From: Burkholderiales bacterium
GTDB lineage: Bacteria > Pseudomonadota > Gammaproteobacteria > Burkholderiales > Burkholderiaceae_C
Direction: 5' to 3'
NCBI GenBank assembly: GCA_028869035.1
Contig: JAGWTL010000001.1
Span: 1-43,751 of the forward strand
Length of the DNA: 43,751 bases
Position numbers and translations under genes: made by a program. Position 1 is the stretch's first letter. The number at the start of each line of letters is the position of its first letter. The notes under the pieces are model-generated. The model ran no database searches. It was not told where the DNA came from and saw only the letters and a program-made list of their open reading frames with translations. Of the stretch, positions 24,641-33,125 are shown piece by piece.

Positions 24641-25057
24641 TCAACTGCCCTGTTGCGCCAAGTCGTCCAGGATGGGGCAGTCTGGCCGCTCGTCGCCATG
24701 GCAGTGGTGCAGGAGCTGGTGCAAGGTGCGCTGCATGGCCTGCATGGACTCGATGCGTGCGGCCAGTTCGTCCACGTGCTTTTGTGCGATGCGCTTGACG
24801 CTGGCGCTGGTGCGCCGGCGGTTCTGCCACAAGGTCACCAGCTCGGCGATCTCGGCCATGGAAAAGCCCAGGTCGCGCGAGCGCTTGATGAAACGCAAGG
24901 TGTGCACATCGGCCTCGTTGTACTGGCGGTAGCCGCTGTCCGTGCGTGCCACGCGCGGCAGCAGGCCCAACGATTCGTAGTGCCGCACCATCTTGGCCGA
25001 GATGCCCGAAAGTTCGGCCACGGCGCCGATGTTGACCGGCCAGCGAACATTGTCCAT
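24641..25057 (-). CDS. cueR: Cu(I)-responsive MerR-family regulator CueR
   Basis: 138 residues. The N-terminal winged HTH (NIGAVAELSGISAKMVRHYESLGLL) is followed by a long dimerisation helix and a metal loop with Cys119 and Cys127 separated by 7 residues (CHGDERPDC). This spacing matches the Cu(I) site of CueR and lacks the third Cys expected for MerR (Hg). It is predicted to activate the two MerR-type promoters in the copZ-copA gap by twisting their 19-bp spacers. It lies 5 bases after copZ on the same transcript, giving a positively autoregulated copper response. Confidence 0.93.
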   Translation of the reverse strand: MDNVRWPVNIGAVAELSGISAKMVRHYESLGLLPRVARTDSGYRQYNEADVHTLRFIKRSRDLGFSMAEIAELVTLWQNRRRTSASVKRIAQKHVDELAARIESMQAMQRTLHQLLHHCHGDERPDCPILDDLAQQGS

Positions 25058-25062
25058 GGTGC

Positions 25063-25260
25063 TCAGGCCGTGACGGCGTAGCCTTCTTCGGCGATGGCTT
25101 TGGCCAGCGTCTCGCGCGGCTGTTGTGACCGCACCTCGACGAGGTTCCGGCTACGGTCGATCTGGACTTCGGCTTGCGGGTCCACCTGCCGGATGGCGCG
25201 GGTGACGGATTTCTCGCAATGGCCGCAGGTCATGCCGCTGACGGTGAAGGTCTGGTTCAT
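25063..25260 (-). CDS. copZ: Copper chaperone CopZ (HMA domain)
   Basis: 65-residue single heavy-metal-associated domain with the Cu(I)-binding GMTCGHC (10-15). It is predicted to ferry Cu(I) in the cytoplasm to CopA and CueR. ATG 25260 was chosen because GAGGAAAAAGACC precedes it and the HMA fold begins at residue 3; an upstream in-frame start would lie inside the CueR promoter. First gene of the copZ-cueR(-DUF2892) transcript. Confidence 0.95.
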   Translation of the reverse strand: MNQTFTVSGMTCGHCEKSVTRAIRQVDPQAEVQIDRSRNLVEVRSQQPRETLAKAIAEEGYAVTA

Positions 25261-25298
25261 GGTCTTTTTCCTCAAGAACAGGGGTTGGTGGGAAGCAT

Positions 25299-25329
25299 AT
25301 GCTGAACCCTGCCACCGTGGGAAGGTCAA
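25299..25329 (-). promoter_or_regulatory. CueR-type promoter of copZ-cueR
   Basis: Minus-strand -35 TTGACC (25329-25324) and -10 CAGCAT (25304-25299) with a 19-base spacer, the over-long spacing of MerR-activated promoters. The spacer holds a dyad at 25306-25326 (arms ACCCTGCCAC / GTGGGAAGGT, 8 of 10 symmetric). It has the same register as the E. coli copA promoter. Confidence 0.82.
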
Positions 25330-25340
25330 TCGTACGGGTC

Positions 25341-25367
25341 ATCAACCTTTTCTGCAGCAAGGTTGAT
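25341..25367. repeat. Perfect inverted repeat midway between the two CueR operators
   Basis: ATCAACCTT and AAGGTTGAT flank a 9-base centre containing CTGCAG. The centre (25354) is 38 bases from the centre of one CueR dyad and 39 from the other. The ACCTT/AAGGT half-sites resemble CueR half-sites, but no -35/-10 pair goes with it. Confidence 0.6.
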
Positions 25368-25379
25368 CCAGGACAAGAC

Positions 25380-25410
25380 TTGACCCTGCCATCATGGCGA
25401 GGTTCAACAT
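25380..25410 (+). promoter_or_regulatory. CueR-type promoter of copA
   Basis: TTGACC (25380-25385) and CAACAT (25405-25410) with a 19-base spacer. The spacer dyad at 25383-25403 has arms ACCCTGCCAT / ATGGCGAGGT (8 of 10 symmetric). Its ACCCTGCCA arm is shared with the copZ operator. The predicted transcription start, near 25417, is next to the copA ATG. Confidence 0.82.
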
Positions 25411-25417
25411 CCAGACC

Positions 25418-27637
25418 ATGAATACTTCCAACCCCACTTCTTCCCTGGCCACGCTGGACCTCGGCATCGATGGCATGACCTGCGCCTCCTGCGTGACACG
25501 CGTGGAAAAAGCCCTGAAAAAGGTCCCGGGCGTGAGCGAGGCGGCCGTCAACCTGGCCACCGAGTCGGCGCGTGTGAGCTACGCGCCATCGGAACAGGTC
25601 GAGGCGCGTCTGCGCCGGGCCGTGCGCGACGCCGGCTATGAGCCGCGTGCCGCCGATGCGCTGGTGCAGGAGGGTGAGGCCTCGCCCTGGGCCGGCTTCG
25701 CGCCGGTGGGCATCGGCCTGGCCCTGTCCTTGCCCCTGGTCGTACCCATGCTGGGCGACCTGGGGAGGTTCCACTGGATGCTGCCGGCCTGGGTGCAGTT
25801 TGCGCTGGCCACGCCGGTGCAGTTCATCCTCGGCGCGCGTTTCTACAAGGCCGGCTGGTTCGCGCTCAAGGCCCTGACCGGCAATATGGACCTGCTGGTG
25901 GCCATCGGCACCACGGCGGGCTGGGCGCTGTCGGTCTGGCTCTGGCTGTCGGCCGAACAGGGGGAGATGGCGCACCTGTACTTCGAAGCCTCGGCCGTGG
26001 TGGTCACGCTGGTGTTGCTGGGCAAGTGGCTGGAGGCCAGAGCCAAGCGCCAGACCACGGCCGCCATCCGCGCCCTGCATGCGCTGCGACCCGAGCTGGC
26101 GCACCTGATCGGGGTGGACGGCGAACTCGACGTGCCCGTGGCCGAGGTGCTGGTCGGCGACAAACTGGTGGTACGCCCCGGCGAGCGTTTCCCGGTGGAC
26201 GGCACCCTGCTGGAAGGGCACACCCAGGTGGACGAGTCCATGCTCACGGGTGAACCTCTGCCCGTGGCCAAGGACGCCGGCGCCAGGCTCACCGGCGGCT
26301 CCATCAACGGCGAGGGCCGGCTTGTGATGCAGGTGGCGGCCGTGGGCAGCGAGACGGTGCTGGCGCACATCATCCGCCTGGTGGAGGACGCGCAGGCCGC
26401 CAAGGCGCCGATCCAGCGCCTGGTGGACCAGGTGTCGGCGGTGTTCGTGCCGGTGGTGCTGCTCATCGCCCTGCTGACCCTGCTGGGCTGGCTGTGGGTC
26501 GGAGCTTCCGGCGAGGCCGCCATCATCCACGCCGTGGCCGTGCTGGTCATTGCCTGCCCCTGTGCGCTGGGCCTGGCCACGCCGGCGGCCATCATGGCCG
26601 GCACCGGTGTTGCCGCGAAGCACGGCATCCTGATCAAGGACGCGCAGGCGTTGGAACTGGCGCACAAGGTCGACACCGTGGCTTTCGACAAGACCGGCAC
26701 GCTGACCCTGGGCCAGCCGCGCCTGACGGCTTTCGAGGTGGCGCCGGACCAGGACGAGGCGCGCTTGCTGGCCGCCGCCGCCAGTCTGCAAAGCGGCAGC
26801 GAGCACCCGTTGGCACGCGCCGTGGTGCGTGCTGCACAGGATCGGCAGATTGCGCAGGTTGTCCCCGACAACGTGCGCGCCGTGCCCGGGCGCGGTAGCG
26901 AGGGCGAGGTGGGCGTGAGGAGCTATCTGATCGGCAGTCTGCGCTGGATGGACGAGTTGCGCGTGTCTCTGGGGCCGATGGCGGTGCGTGCAGCCGCGCT
27001 GCAGGCGCAGGGCGCTACCGTCTCGGTCATGGTGGAACGCAGCACGCAGGGGCTCACCTTGCGGGCCCTGCTGGCTTTCGGCGACGAGCCCAAGCCCGGC
27101 GCGAAGGAGGCGCTGGCCGCCTTGCGCGCGCGCGGTATCCGCACCGTGATGATCTCGGGTGACAACCGCGGTGCGGCCGAGACCATGGCGCGTCGCCTGG
27201 GCCTGCGCCCCGAGGCCGGCGAAGTAATGGCCGAGGTGCTGCCGGGAGACAAGGCTGCGAAAGTGGCCGAACTCAAGGCGGGCGGGCGCACTGTCGCCAT
27301 GGTGGGCGATGGCGTCAACGACGCGCCGGCCCTGGCCGCGGCCGACGTGGGCCTGGCCATGGGCAATGGGACCGACGTGGCCATGCATGCGGCCGGCATC
27401 ACTTTGATGCGCGGTGACCCGCTGCTGGTGGCCGCCGCGCTGGAGGTTTCGGACCGCACGGTCGCCAAGATCCGCCAGAACCTGTTCTGGGCCTTTGTCT
27501 ACAACGTGGCCGGCATTCCCCTGGCGGCCCTGGGTTATCTGAACCCGGTGATCGCCGGCGCGGCCATGGCCTTGAGCTCGGTCAGCGTGATGAGCAATGC
27601 CCTCCTGCTGCGTCGCTGGCGTCCCGGGGGCGGGTGA
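25418..27637 (+). CDS. copA: Cu(I)-exporting P1B-type ATPase CopA
   Basis: 739 residues. It has one N-terminal HMA domain (MTCASC at 20-25), the membrane CPC metal site (about 380, in IACPCALGLATPAA), the phosphorylated Asp424 (DKTGT), the SGSEHPLA nucleotide motif and GDGVNDAP (630-637). It pumps Cu(I) out of the cytoplasm. ATG 25418 was chosen. An upstream in-frame ATG at 25394 lies inside the CueR operator between the -35 and -10 and could not be on the transcript. This makes the mRNA leaderless or nearly so. Divergent from copZ-cueR. Confidence 0.94.
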   Translation: MNTSNPTSSLATLDLGIDGMTCASCVTRVEKALKKVPGVSEAAVNLATESARVSYAPSEQVEARLRRAVRDAGYEPRAADALVQEGEASPWAGFAPVGIGLALSLPLVVPMLGDLGRFHWMLPAWVQFALATPVQFILGARFYKAGWFALKALTGNMDLLVAIGTTAGWALSVWLWLSAEQGEMAHLYFEASAVVVTLVLLGKWLEARAKRQTTAAIRALHALRPELAHLIGVDGELDVPVAEVLVGDKLVVRPGERFPVDGTLLEGHTQVDESMLTGEPLPVAKDAGARLTGGSINGEGRLVMQVAAVGSETVLAHIIRLVEDAQAAKAPIQRLVDQVSAVFVPVVLLIALLTLLGWLWVGASGEAAIIHAVAVLVIACPCALGLATPAAIMAGTGVAAKHGILIKDAQALELAHKVDTVAFDKTGTLTLGQPRLTAFEVAPDQDEARLLAAAASLQSGSEHPLARAVVRAAQDRQIAQVVPDNVRAVPGRGSEGEVGVRSYLIGSLRWMDELRVSLGPMAVRAAALQAQGATVSVMVERSTQGLTLRALLAFGDEPKPGAKEALAALRARGIRTVMISGDNRGAAETMARRLGLRPEAGEVMAEVLPGDKAAKVAELKAGGRTVAMVGDGVNDAPALAAADVGLAMGNGTDVAMHAAGITLMRGDPLLVAAALEVSDRTVAKIRQNLFWAFVYNVAGIPLAALGYLNPVIAGAAMALSSVSVMSNALLLRRWRPGGG

Positions 27638-27757
27638 GATGCGCGCCCCATCGTCGCCAAGACCTGAACTGGCTGACAAATACGTGCTATTACCGGCAGG
27701 CCATAGGGAGGCCGCGCTCTAGAATGCCCGGATCAAGTCAAGGAGGGGAGTAACCCT

Positions 27758-29359
27758 ATGGTCAGCAGCATTTTTGTCCTGATGCGCCAGTTCACGATCC
27801 GTTTGCGCATGCTCGGAGCGATCGGTGTGGTGATGGTCCTGCTGTTGCTGGTCGGCGGAGCCGGCGTGTTCGGCATGTTCCGCATCCACCAGCTCAGCGC
27901 CGAGGTGATCGACGAGTCGCTGGCCGTGGTGGACCGCGTGGCCCGCCTGCGCTTCGACATGGCCCAGGTGCGTCGTTACGAGAAGGACATGATCATCCAG
28001 TACGAGAAGCCCGAGCAGATCCGCCAGATCCGTACGCGCTGGGAAGCCGACATGCAGCAGATCGAGAAGAGCGTGGAAGGGCTGTCGGCCAGCCTGTCCG
28101 AGGCGCGCCGGCCGCAGCTGCAGAAGGCGGCGGATCACCTCAAGAGCTATCGCAACATGTTCGGCGGCATCACCCGCCAGCTCGAAGACAGCGCCTATGA
28201 AACGGCGACCATCGCCAACCGCATGAGCGGGCGCGCCGTGGCCGAGTTCGAGGAGGCCGACAAGCTGCTCACGCAGATCGACGAGAGGCAACGCGCCGAT
28301 GCACAGGCTTCCAATGCCAGTCGCAACGCCGTGCTGGACCAGACTCTGATCGTTTTTGCCGGCCTCGTGGTGCTGAGCCTGATGGTGGTGGTGCCGCTGA
28401 CCCTGCTCAATATGCAGGCCATCTGCCGTCCGGTGGAACAGGCCCGCCAGCTGGCCCAGGCCATCGCCAGCGGCGACCTGTCGCAAGGCCTGCAGGTGCA
28501 GGGGCGCGACGAGGCGGCCGATCTGTCGCGTGCGCTGGAGCAGATGCGTGGCGGACTGGCTGCCATGGTGGGCCAGCTGCGCGAGGCCGGTGAAAGCATC
28601 TCCATCGCCAGCAGCGAGATCGCCACCGGCAACCAGGATCTGTCCAACCGCACCGAGCAGACCGCCGGCAATGTGCAGCACACGGTGAGCTCCATCGGCG
28701 CACTCAGCGGCAATGTGCAGCAGACCGCCGCCTCGGCGCAGACCGCCAGCCAGCTGGTGGCCACCGCCTCCCAGGCCGCGCAGCGCGGCGGCTCGGTGGT
28801 GACGCAGGCGGTGCAGAGCATGCACAGCATCTCGCAGTCCAGCCGCAAGATCAACGACATCATCGGCGTGATCGACGGTATTGCCTTCCAGACCAACATC
28901 CTGGCGCTCAATGCGGCCGTGGAAGCCGCGCGTGCCGGCGAGCAGGGCCGCGGTTTTGCCGTGGTGGCCAGCGAGGTGCGCTCGCTCGCGGGTCGCAGCG
29001 CCGAGGCCGCCAGGGAGATCAAGGCCCTGATTGGCGCCAGCGTGACGGCCGTGGATGGCGGTGTGCGCCAGGTCGAAGAAGCCGGTGCCGCGATGCAGGA
29101 GATCGTCAGCGGCGTGCAGCGCGTGCGCGACATCATTGGCGAGATCACGGTGGCGGCCGCCAGCCAGTCCAGCGGCATTGGCGAGGTCAACCAGGCAGTG
29201 CAGGAGATCGACCGCATGACACAGCAGAACGCCGCCCTGGTCGAGCAGTCGGCGGCGGCCGCCGAGTCCATGCGCGAGCAGGCTGAGCGCCTGGCCGGCA
29301 TCGTGCGCCAGTTCCGCCTGGAAGCCCAGGGTCGCGGCGGCCCCTTGCTGCTGGCCTGA
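27758..29359 (+). CDS. Methyl-accepting chemotaxis protein
   Basis: 533 residues. N-terminal membrane helix (about 18-40), a helical periplasmic ligand domain (about 45-190), a second membrane helix (about 197-217), HAMP, then a long cytoplasmic coiled coil. The signalling tip around residues 373-416 shows IDGIAFQTNILALNAAVEAA and RGFAVVASEVRSLA. The helix register and lack of gaps suit the 36-heptad type. No C-terminal NWETF-type pentapeptide, so it should not recruit CheR by tail. The ligand is not recognisable; other chemotaxis genes are absent here. ATG 27758 has GGAGGGGAG upstream. Confidence 0.93.
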   Translation: MVSSIFVLMRQFTIRLRMLGAIGVVMVLLLLVGGAGVFGMFRIHQLSAEVIDESLAVVDRVARLRFDMAQVRRYEKDMIIQYEKPEQIRQIRTRWEADMQQIEKSVEGLSASLSEARRPQLQKAADHLKSYRNMFGGITRQLEDSAYETATIANRMSGRAVAEFEEADKLLTQIDERQRADAQASNASRNAVLDQTLIVFAGLVVLSLMVVVPLTLLNMQAICRPVEQARQLAQAIASGDLSQGLQVQGRDEAADLSRALEQMRGGLAAMVGQLREAGESISIASSEIATGNQDLSNRTEQTAGNVQHTVSSIGALSGNVQQTAASAQTASQLVATASQAAQRGGSVVTQAVQSMHSISQSSRKINDIIGVIDGIAFQTNILALNAAVEAARAGEQGRGFAVVASEVRSLAGRSAEAAREIKALIGASVTAVDGGVRQVEEAGAAMQEIVSGVQRVRDIIGEITVAAASQSSGIGEVNQAVQEIDRMTQQNAALVEQSAAAAESMREQAERLAGIVRQFRLEAQGRGGPLLLA

Positions 29360-29379
29360 GTCGCGCCAGACTGCGCAAA

Positions 29380-29397
29380 GCTTGACGAGTGTCAAGC
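29380..29397. promoter_or_regulatory. FNR/Crp-family-like dyad before the hemerythrin gene
   Basis: GCTTGAC-GAGT-GTCAAGC, i.e. TTGAC-N4-GTCAA, two bases away from the FNR/Dnr consensus TTGAT-N4-ATCAA, with extra GC pairs outside. It lies 62 bases before ATG 29459. It could also be a short terminator hairpin of the chemoreceptor gene, whose stop is 21 bases upstream. Confidence 0.4.
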
Positions 29398-29458
29398 CCG
29401 CGCGGTGTCGGCCATGCCAAGCTGGGAACCATCATCTGATCCGATCGGGAGGTTCTCC

Positions 29459-30043
29459 ATGGCCCATGTCAGCTTACGCATCATTCACGACGAGCATGCC
29501 GCACTGTCGGCCGTGCTCCAGTCCCTGCGCATGATGGTCCGGCGCGGGCCGGGCGACGGCCCGGAGCAGTTCTTCGACGTGCTGCGCGCCATGTTGTTCT
29601 ACATCGACGAGTTTCCCGAGCGCCTGCATCACACCAAGGAAACCGAGCTGTTGTTTCCGCCGGTGCGCGCGCGTGCGCCGCACCTCCATGAGGCGCTGGA
29701 TCGGCTGGACCGGGACCACGCGCACGGCGAGGCGGCGGTGCGCGAGTTGCAACACCTGCTGCTGGCCTGGGAACTGCTGGGAGACTCAAGACGTGAGGTC
29801 TTCGAGTTGGCCGTAGCGCGCTACCTGGATTTCTATCTGGAGCACATGAAGCTGGAAGAGACTGTCATCCTGCCCGAGGCCGAGAAGGTGCTGAGTGCAC
29901 AGGATTGGCTGGCACTGGACGAGGCCTTTGCCACCAACTGCGACCCGCTGACTGGCAAGTACTCGCGCGATCCGGTCTACGACCGCCTCTTCACGCGCAT
30001 CGTGATGCGCGCACCGGCGCCCATCGGCGTCGGTGCGGACTGA
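29459..30043 (+). CDS. Hemerythrin-domain protein
   Basis: 194 residues, mostly a four-helix hemerythrin-like HHE domain (about 1-150). Candidate di-iron ligands: His10 and His13 in IIHDEHAAL, His/Glu in LHHTKETELLF, His in LDRDHAHGE, and His/Glu in YLEHMKLEETVILP. Such domains bind oxygen or nitric oxide, or store iron. The C-terminal 45 residues continue past the fold (GKYSRDPVYDRLFTRIVM). ATG 29459 is preceded by GGGAGG 6 bases upstream. It converges with the RND operon, with 7 bases between stops. Confidence 0.9.
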   Translation: MAHVSLRIIHDEHAALSAVLQSLRMMVRRGPGDGPEQFFDVLRAMLFYIDEFPERLHHTKETELLFPPVRARAPHLHEALDRLDRDHAHGEAAVRELQHLLLAWELLGDSRREVFELAVARYLDFYLEHMKLEETVILPEAEKVLSAQDWLALDEAFATNCDPLTGKYSRDPVYDRLFTRIVMRAPAPIGVGAD

Positions 30044-30050
30044 GCCGTGT

Positions 30051-33000
30051 TCAGGTTTCTTCGTCCGGGCGCCTGCCCGTGAACCAGGCGACGTAGAGCA
30101 CGGGTAGCAGCACCAGCGTGAGCAGGGTGGCTGTCACCAGGCCGCCGATCACCACGATGGCCAGCGGGCGCTGGGTTTCGGAGCCGATGTCGTGCGACAA
30201 CGCCATGGGCAGCAGGCCCAGCGCGGCCAGCATGGCCGTCATCAGAACCGTGCGCAGGCGTTGCATGGAGCCGGTGCGCGCCGCCTCCAGCACGCTGTAG
30301 CCTGCGTTGCGCAGCTGCTGGAACACCGAGAGCATCACCACGCCGTTGAGCACGGCCTGGCCTGACAGGGCGATGAAACCGATGGCAGCCGACACCGACA
30401 GCGGGATGTCGAACACCCACAGCGCGATGAAACCGCCGATCAGGGCCAGCGGCACGTTGATCAGGATCAGCGCCGCCTTCTTGAAGGAGCTGAAGGCGTC
30501 GAACAGCAGCACGAAGATCAGCAGCAACGAGATCGGCACCACCACGGACAGGCGCTGCATGGCGCGTTCCTGGTTCTCGAACTCGCCTGACCAGTTGACG
30601 GTGTAGTTTTCGGGTACCCGGACATTGGCCGCCACGCGGGCCTTCATGTCCTTGACCACCGAGCCCATGTCACGCCCCTTGATGAAGACGCCGATGGCCA
30701 TGGTGCGGCGACCGGCTTCGCGCGCGATGTTCATGGCCCCCGGACTCTGCCGGATGCTGGCGACGGAACCCAGGGTCGTATAACCCCCGCTGGGGATGGC
30801 CAGCGGAGTGGACGGCAGATTGGCGATGGTGCGCTCGTCTTCGGGCAGACGAACCGCCACGGCAAATTTCTTCTCGCCTTCCCACAAGAGGGTGGCGGCG
30901 CGACCGGCCAATGCCGATTCGATCACATCCTGTACGTCACTGACGTTCAGCCCGAAACGCGAAGCCCGTTCGCGGTCGATATCAATCAGCAGCTGAGGCA
31001 GTTCACCCAGGCGGTCGACCTCTGCGCGCTGCACGCCTTGCACACGACGAAACTCCAGCCGCATCGCTTCTACGGTGCGTTGCAATTCACCCAGATCCTC
31101 GCCGGCGACCTTGACGACGATCTGGCCCTTGATCTGCGAGATCGATTCGAGCACGTTGTCGCGTATGGGTTGCGAGAAGGCTGGATCGACGCCAGGAATG
31201 ACCGACAGCTTGCGGTCCATTTCCTCGATCAGCGCATCCCGCGTCATGCCTTTGCGCCACTCTTCCGCCGGCTTTACATCGACGAAGACCTCGGCCATGC
31301 TCAGGGTTTTGGGGTCGGTTCCGTCCTCAGGCTGGCCGGCCTTGGAGACGACGGTGCGCACTTCGGGGATCGTCAAAAGCAGCTCGCGGGCAGTACGCAG
31401 GACCTTGATGGCCTGTTCCTGCGACTGGCTGGCAGGCATGTCCCAGTTGACCCAGAAGGTGCCTTCGTTGAGCTCGGGCAGGAACTCTGAACCGAGGCGG
31501 GCGGCCGCACCCAGGCCCAGAACGAAGGCGCCCAGCGCGATGGCGATCACCTTGCGCTGGTGTGTCAGTGCCCAGTCCAGCACCGGCGTGTAGACGCGCT
31601 TGGCGGCGGCGACCACGCGGTTGTCCCCGTGCGGCAGCTTCTTGCGCAGCATCCAATAGGCCAGCAGGGGCACCAGCGTGAGCGAGAAAATCAGTGAACC
31701 GATCAAGGCGGTCGTGACGGAGAGCGCCATGGGCTGGAAGATGCGGCCCTCGTGCCGCTGCAGCGCAAAGATCGGAATGTGCGCGGCGATGATGATCAGC
31801 ATGGAAAACAGGGTGGGGCGGCCCACCTCGTTGGCCGCTTCGATGATGGTCTGGCGTCTTTCGCTCTCGGACATATTCTCGCTGTCCTTCTCGAGCCGGT
31901 GCATGATGTTCTCGATCACGATCACCGCGCCGTCGACGATGATGCCGAAGTCCATGGCGCCCAGCGACAGCAGATTGGCAGGCACGCCCATGATCTTCAG
32001 GCCCATGAAGGTGGCCAGCAGCGCCAGCGGGATCACCACCACCACGGCCAGGCTGGCGCGCAGGTTGGACAGGAAGATGTAGAGCACCAGGGACACCAGC
32101 AGCGCGCCTTCGACCAGGTTGTGGAACACCGTGGTCAGGGTCTTGCCCATGAGCCAGGTGCGGTCGTAGAAGGGCGCGATGTGCACGCCCGGAGGCAGCC
32201 CTCGCTCGTTGAGCTGTTCAATCTTGTCCTTCACCCCGTGCAGCACCTCGCTGGCGTTTTCACCCTTGCGCATGATGACGATGCCGATCACGGCGTCATC
32301 GTCATGGTCCTGTCCGGTGATGCCCAGCCGGGGCACGGAGCCCAGCTTGATCTGCGCCACGTCGCGGATCAGGATGGGCGTGCCGTTGCGCGAGTCCAGC
32401 ACGATGCGGCCGATGTCGTCGGCTGAACGCAGCAGGCCGATGCCGCGGATGGCGAACTGCTGCGAGCCCTGTGCCACATAACTGCCGCCGGCATTGGAGT
32501 TGCCGCGGCCCAGGGCGTCGAGCAGGTTCTGGAAGGTCAGCTTGTAGGCGCGCAGCTTGTCCAGGTCGGGTTGTACTTCGTACTGCTTGATGAATCCGCC
32601 CATGGCCACAACATCGGCGACGCCGGGCACCTGACGCAGCGCACGCTCCACGACCCAGTCCTGCTGCGTTCTCAGATCGGTAGTGGACAGGCCGTCGCCG
32701 CGCAGACGGTAACGCATGATTTCGCCCACGGGCGTGGCATTCGGCGCAATGCTCACCCGGGCCCCGGGCGGCAGGTCGACCCCGTTGAGTCGCTCCATCA
32801 CCTGCTGACGCGCCAGGTTGACGTTGGCACTGTCGTCGTAGGTGACCACGGTATAGGACAGGCCGAACTGGGTGTGAGAGAACAGACGGATCGAGTTGGG
32901 CAGGCCGGCCAGTGCCGTTTCGACAGGGAGCGTGACCTGTTTCTCGACTTCTTCAGCGGCTCGTCCAGGGAAAAGGGAAATGACCGTGACCTGTGTGTCA

Positions 33001-33125
33001 GTGACGTCGGGGAAGGCTTCGACGGAAAGGTTTTTGAAGGCAATCACGCCCGCCATGACGAACAGCAGCGTGCCCAACACGATGAACAGGGGCTGGTGCA
33101 CGGCATACTGGATCAGGCGCTTCAT
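30051..33125 (-). CDS. czcA: Heavy-metal RND efflux pump (CzcA/HME type)
   Basis: 1024 residues with the RND layout of 12 membrane helices and two large periplasmic loops. The fourth membrane helix carries MDFGIIVDGAVIVIENI, i.e. Asp392, Asp398 and Glu405, the proton-relay triad DFGx3DGAx3xEN of divalent-cation pumps (Co, Zn, Cd, Ni type), rather than the CusA (Cu/Ag) form. The gene symbol is by family; the metal is not certain. It works with the membrane-fusion and outer-membrane genes just upstream. ATG overlaps the czcB stop (ATGA). Confidence 0.9.
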   Translation of the reverse strand: MKRLIQYAVHQPLFIVLGTLLFVMAGVIAFKNLSVEAFPDVTDTQVTVISLFPGRAAEEVEKQVTLPVETALAGLPNSIRLFSHTQFGLSYTVVTYDDSANVNLARQQVMERLNGVDLPPGARVSIAPNATPVGEIMRYRLRGDGLSTTDLRTQQDWVVERALRQVPGVADVVAMGGFIKQYEVQPDLDKLRAYKLTFQNLLDALGRGNSNAGGSYVAQGSQQFAIRGIGLLRSADDIGRIVLDSRNGTPILIRDVAQIKLGSVPRLGITGQDHDDDAVIGIVIMRKGENASEVLHGVKDKIEQLNERGLPPGVHIAPFYDRTWLMGKTLTTVFHNLVEGALLVSLVLYIFLSNLRASLAVVVVIPLALLATFMGLKIMGVPANLLSLGAMDFGIIVDGAVIVIENIMHRLEKDSENMSESERRQTIIEAANEVGRPTLFSMLIIIAAHIPIFALQRHEGRIFQPMALSVTTALIGSLIFSLTLVPLLAYWMLRKKLPHGDNRVVAAAKRVYTPVLDWALTHQRKVIAIALGAFVLGLGAAARLGSEFLPELNEGTFWVNWDMPASQSQEQAIKVLRTARELLLTIPEVRTVVSKAGQPEDGTDPKTLSMAEVFVDVKPAEEWRKGMTRDALIEEMDRKLSVIPGVDPAFSQPIRDNVLESISQIKGQIVVKVAGEDLGELQRTVEAMRLEFRRVQGVQRAEVDRLGELPQLLIDIDRERASRFGLNVSDVQDVIESALAGRAATLLWEGEKKFAVAVRLPEDERTIANLPSTPLAIPSGGYTTLGSVASIRQSPGAMNIAREAGRRTMAIGVFIKGRDMGSVVKDMKARVAANVRVPENYTVNWSGEFENQERAMQRLSVVVPISLLLIFVLLFDAFSSFKKAALILINVPLALIGGFIALWVFDIPLSVSAAIGFIALSGQAVLNGVVMLSVFQQLRNAGYSVLEAARTGSMQRLRTVLMTAMLAALGLLPMALSHDIGSETQRPLAIVVIGGLVTATLLTLVLLPVLYVAWFTGRRPDEET

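Noticed and set aside
25151..27679. 842-codon minus-strand frame opposite copA
   Set aside because: Antisense shadow of copA, which has all the P-type ATPase motifs; the antisense product resembles nothing and runs through the copZ and CueR promoter sequences.
27638..27757. Sigma-28 (FliA) promoter before the chemoreceptor
   Set aside because: No TAAA-N15-GCCGATAA-like sequence could be found in the gap.
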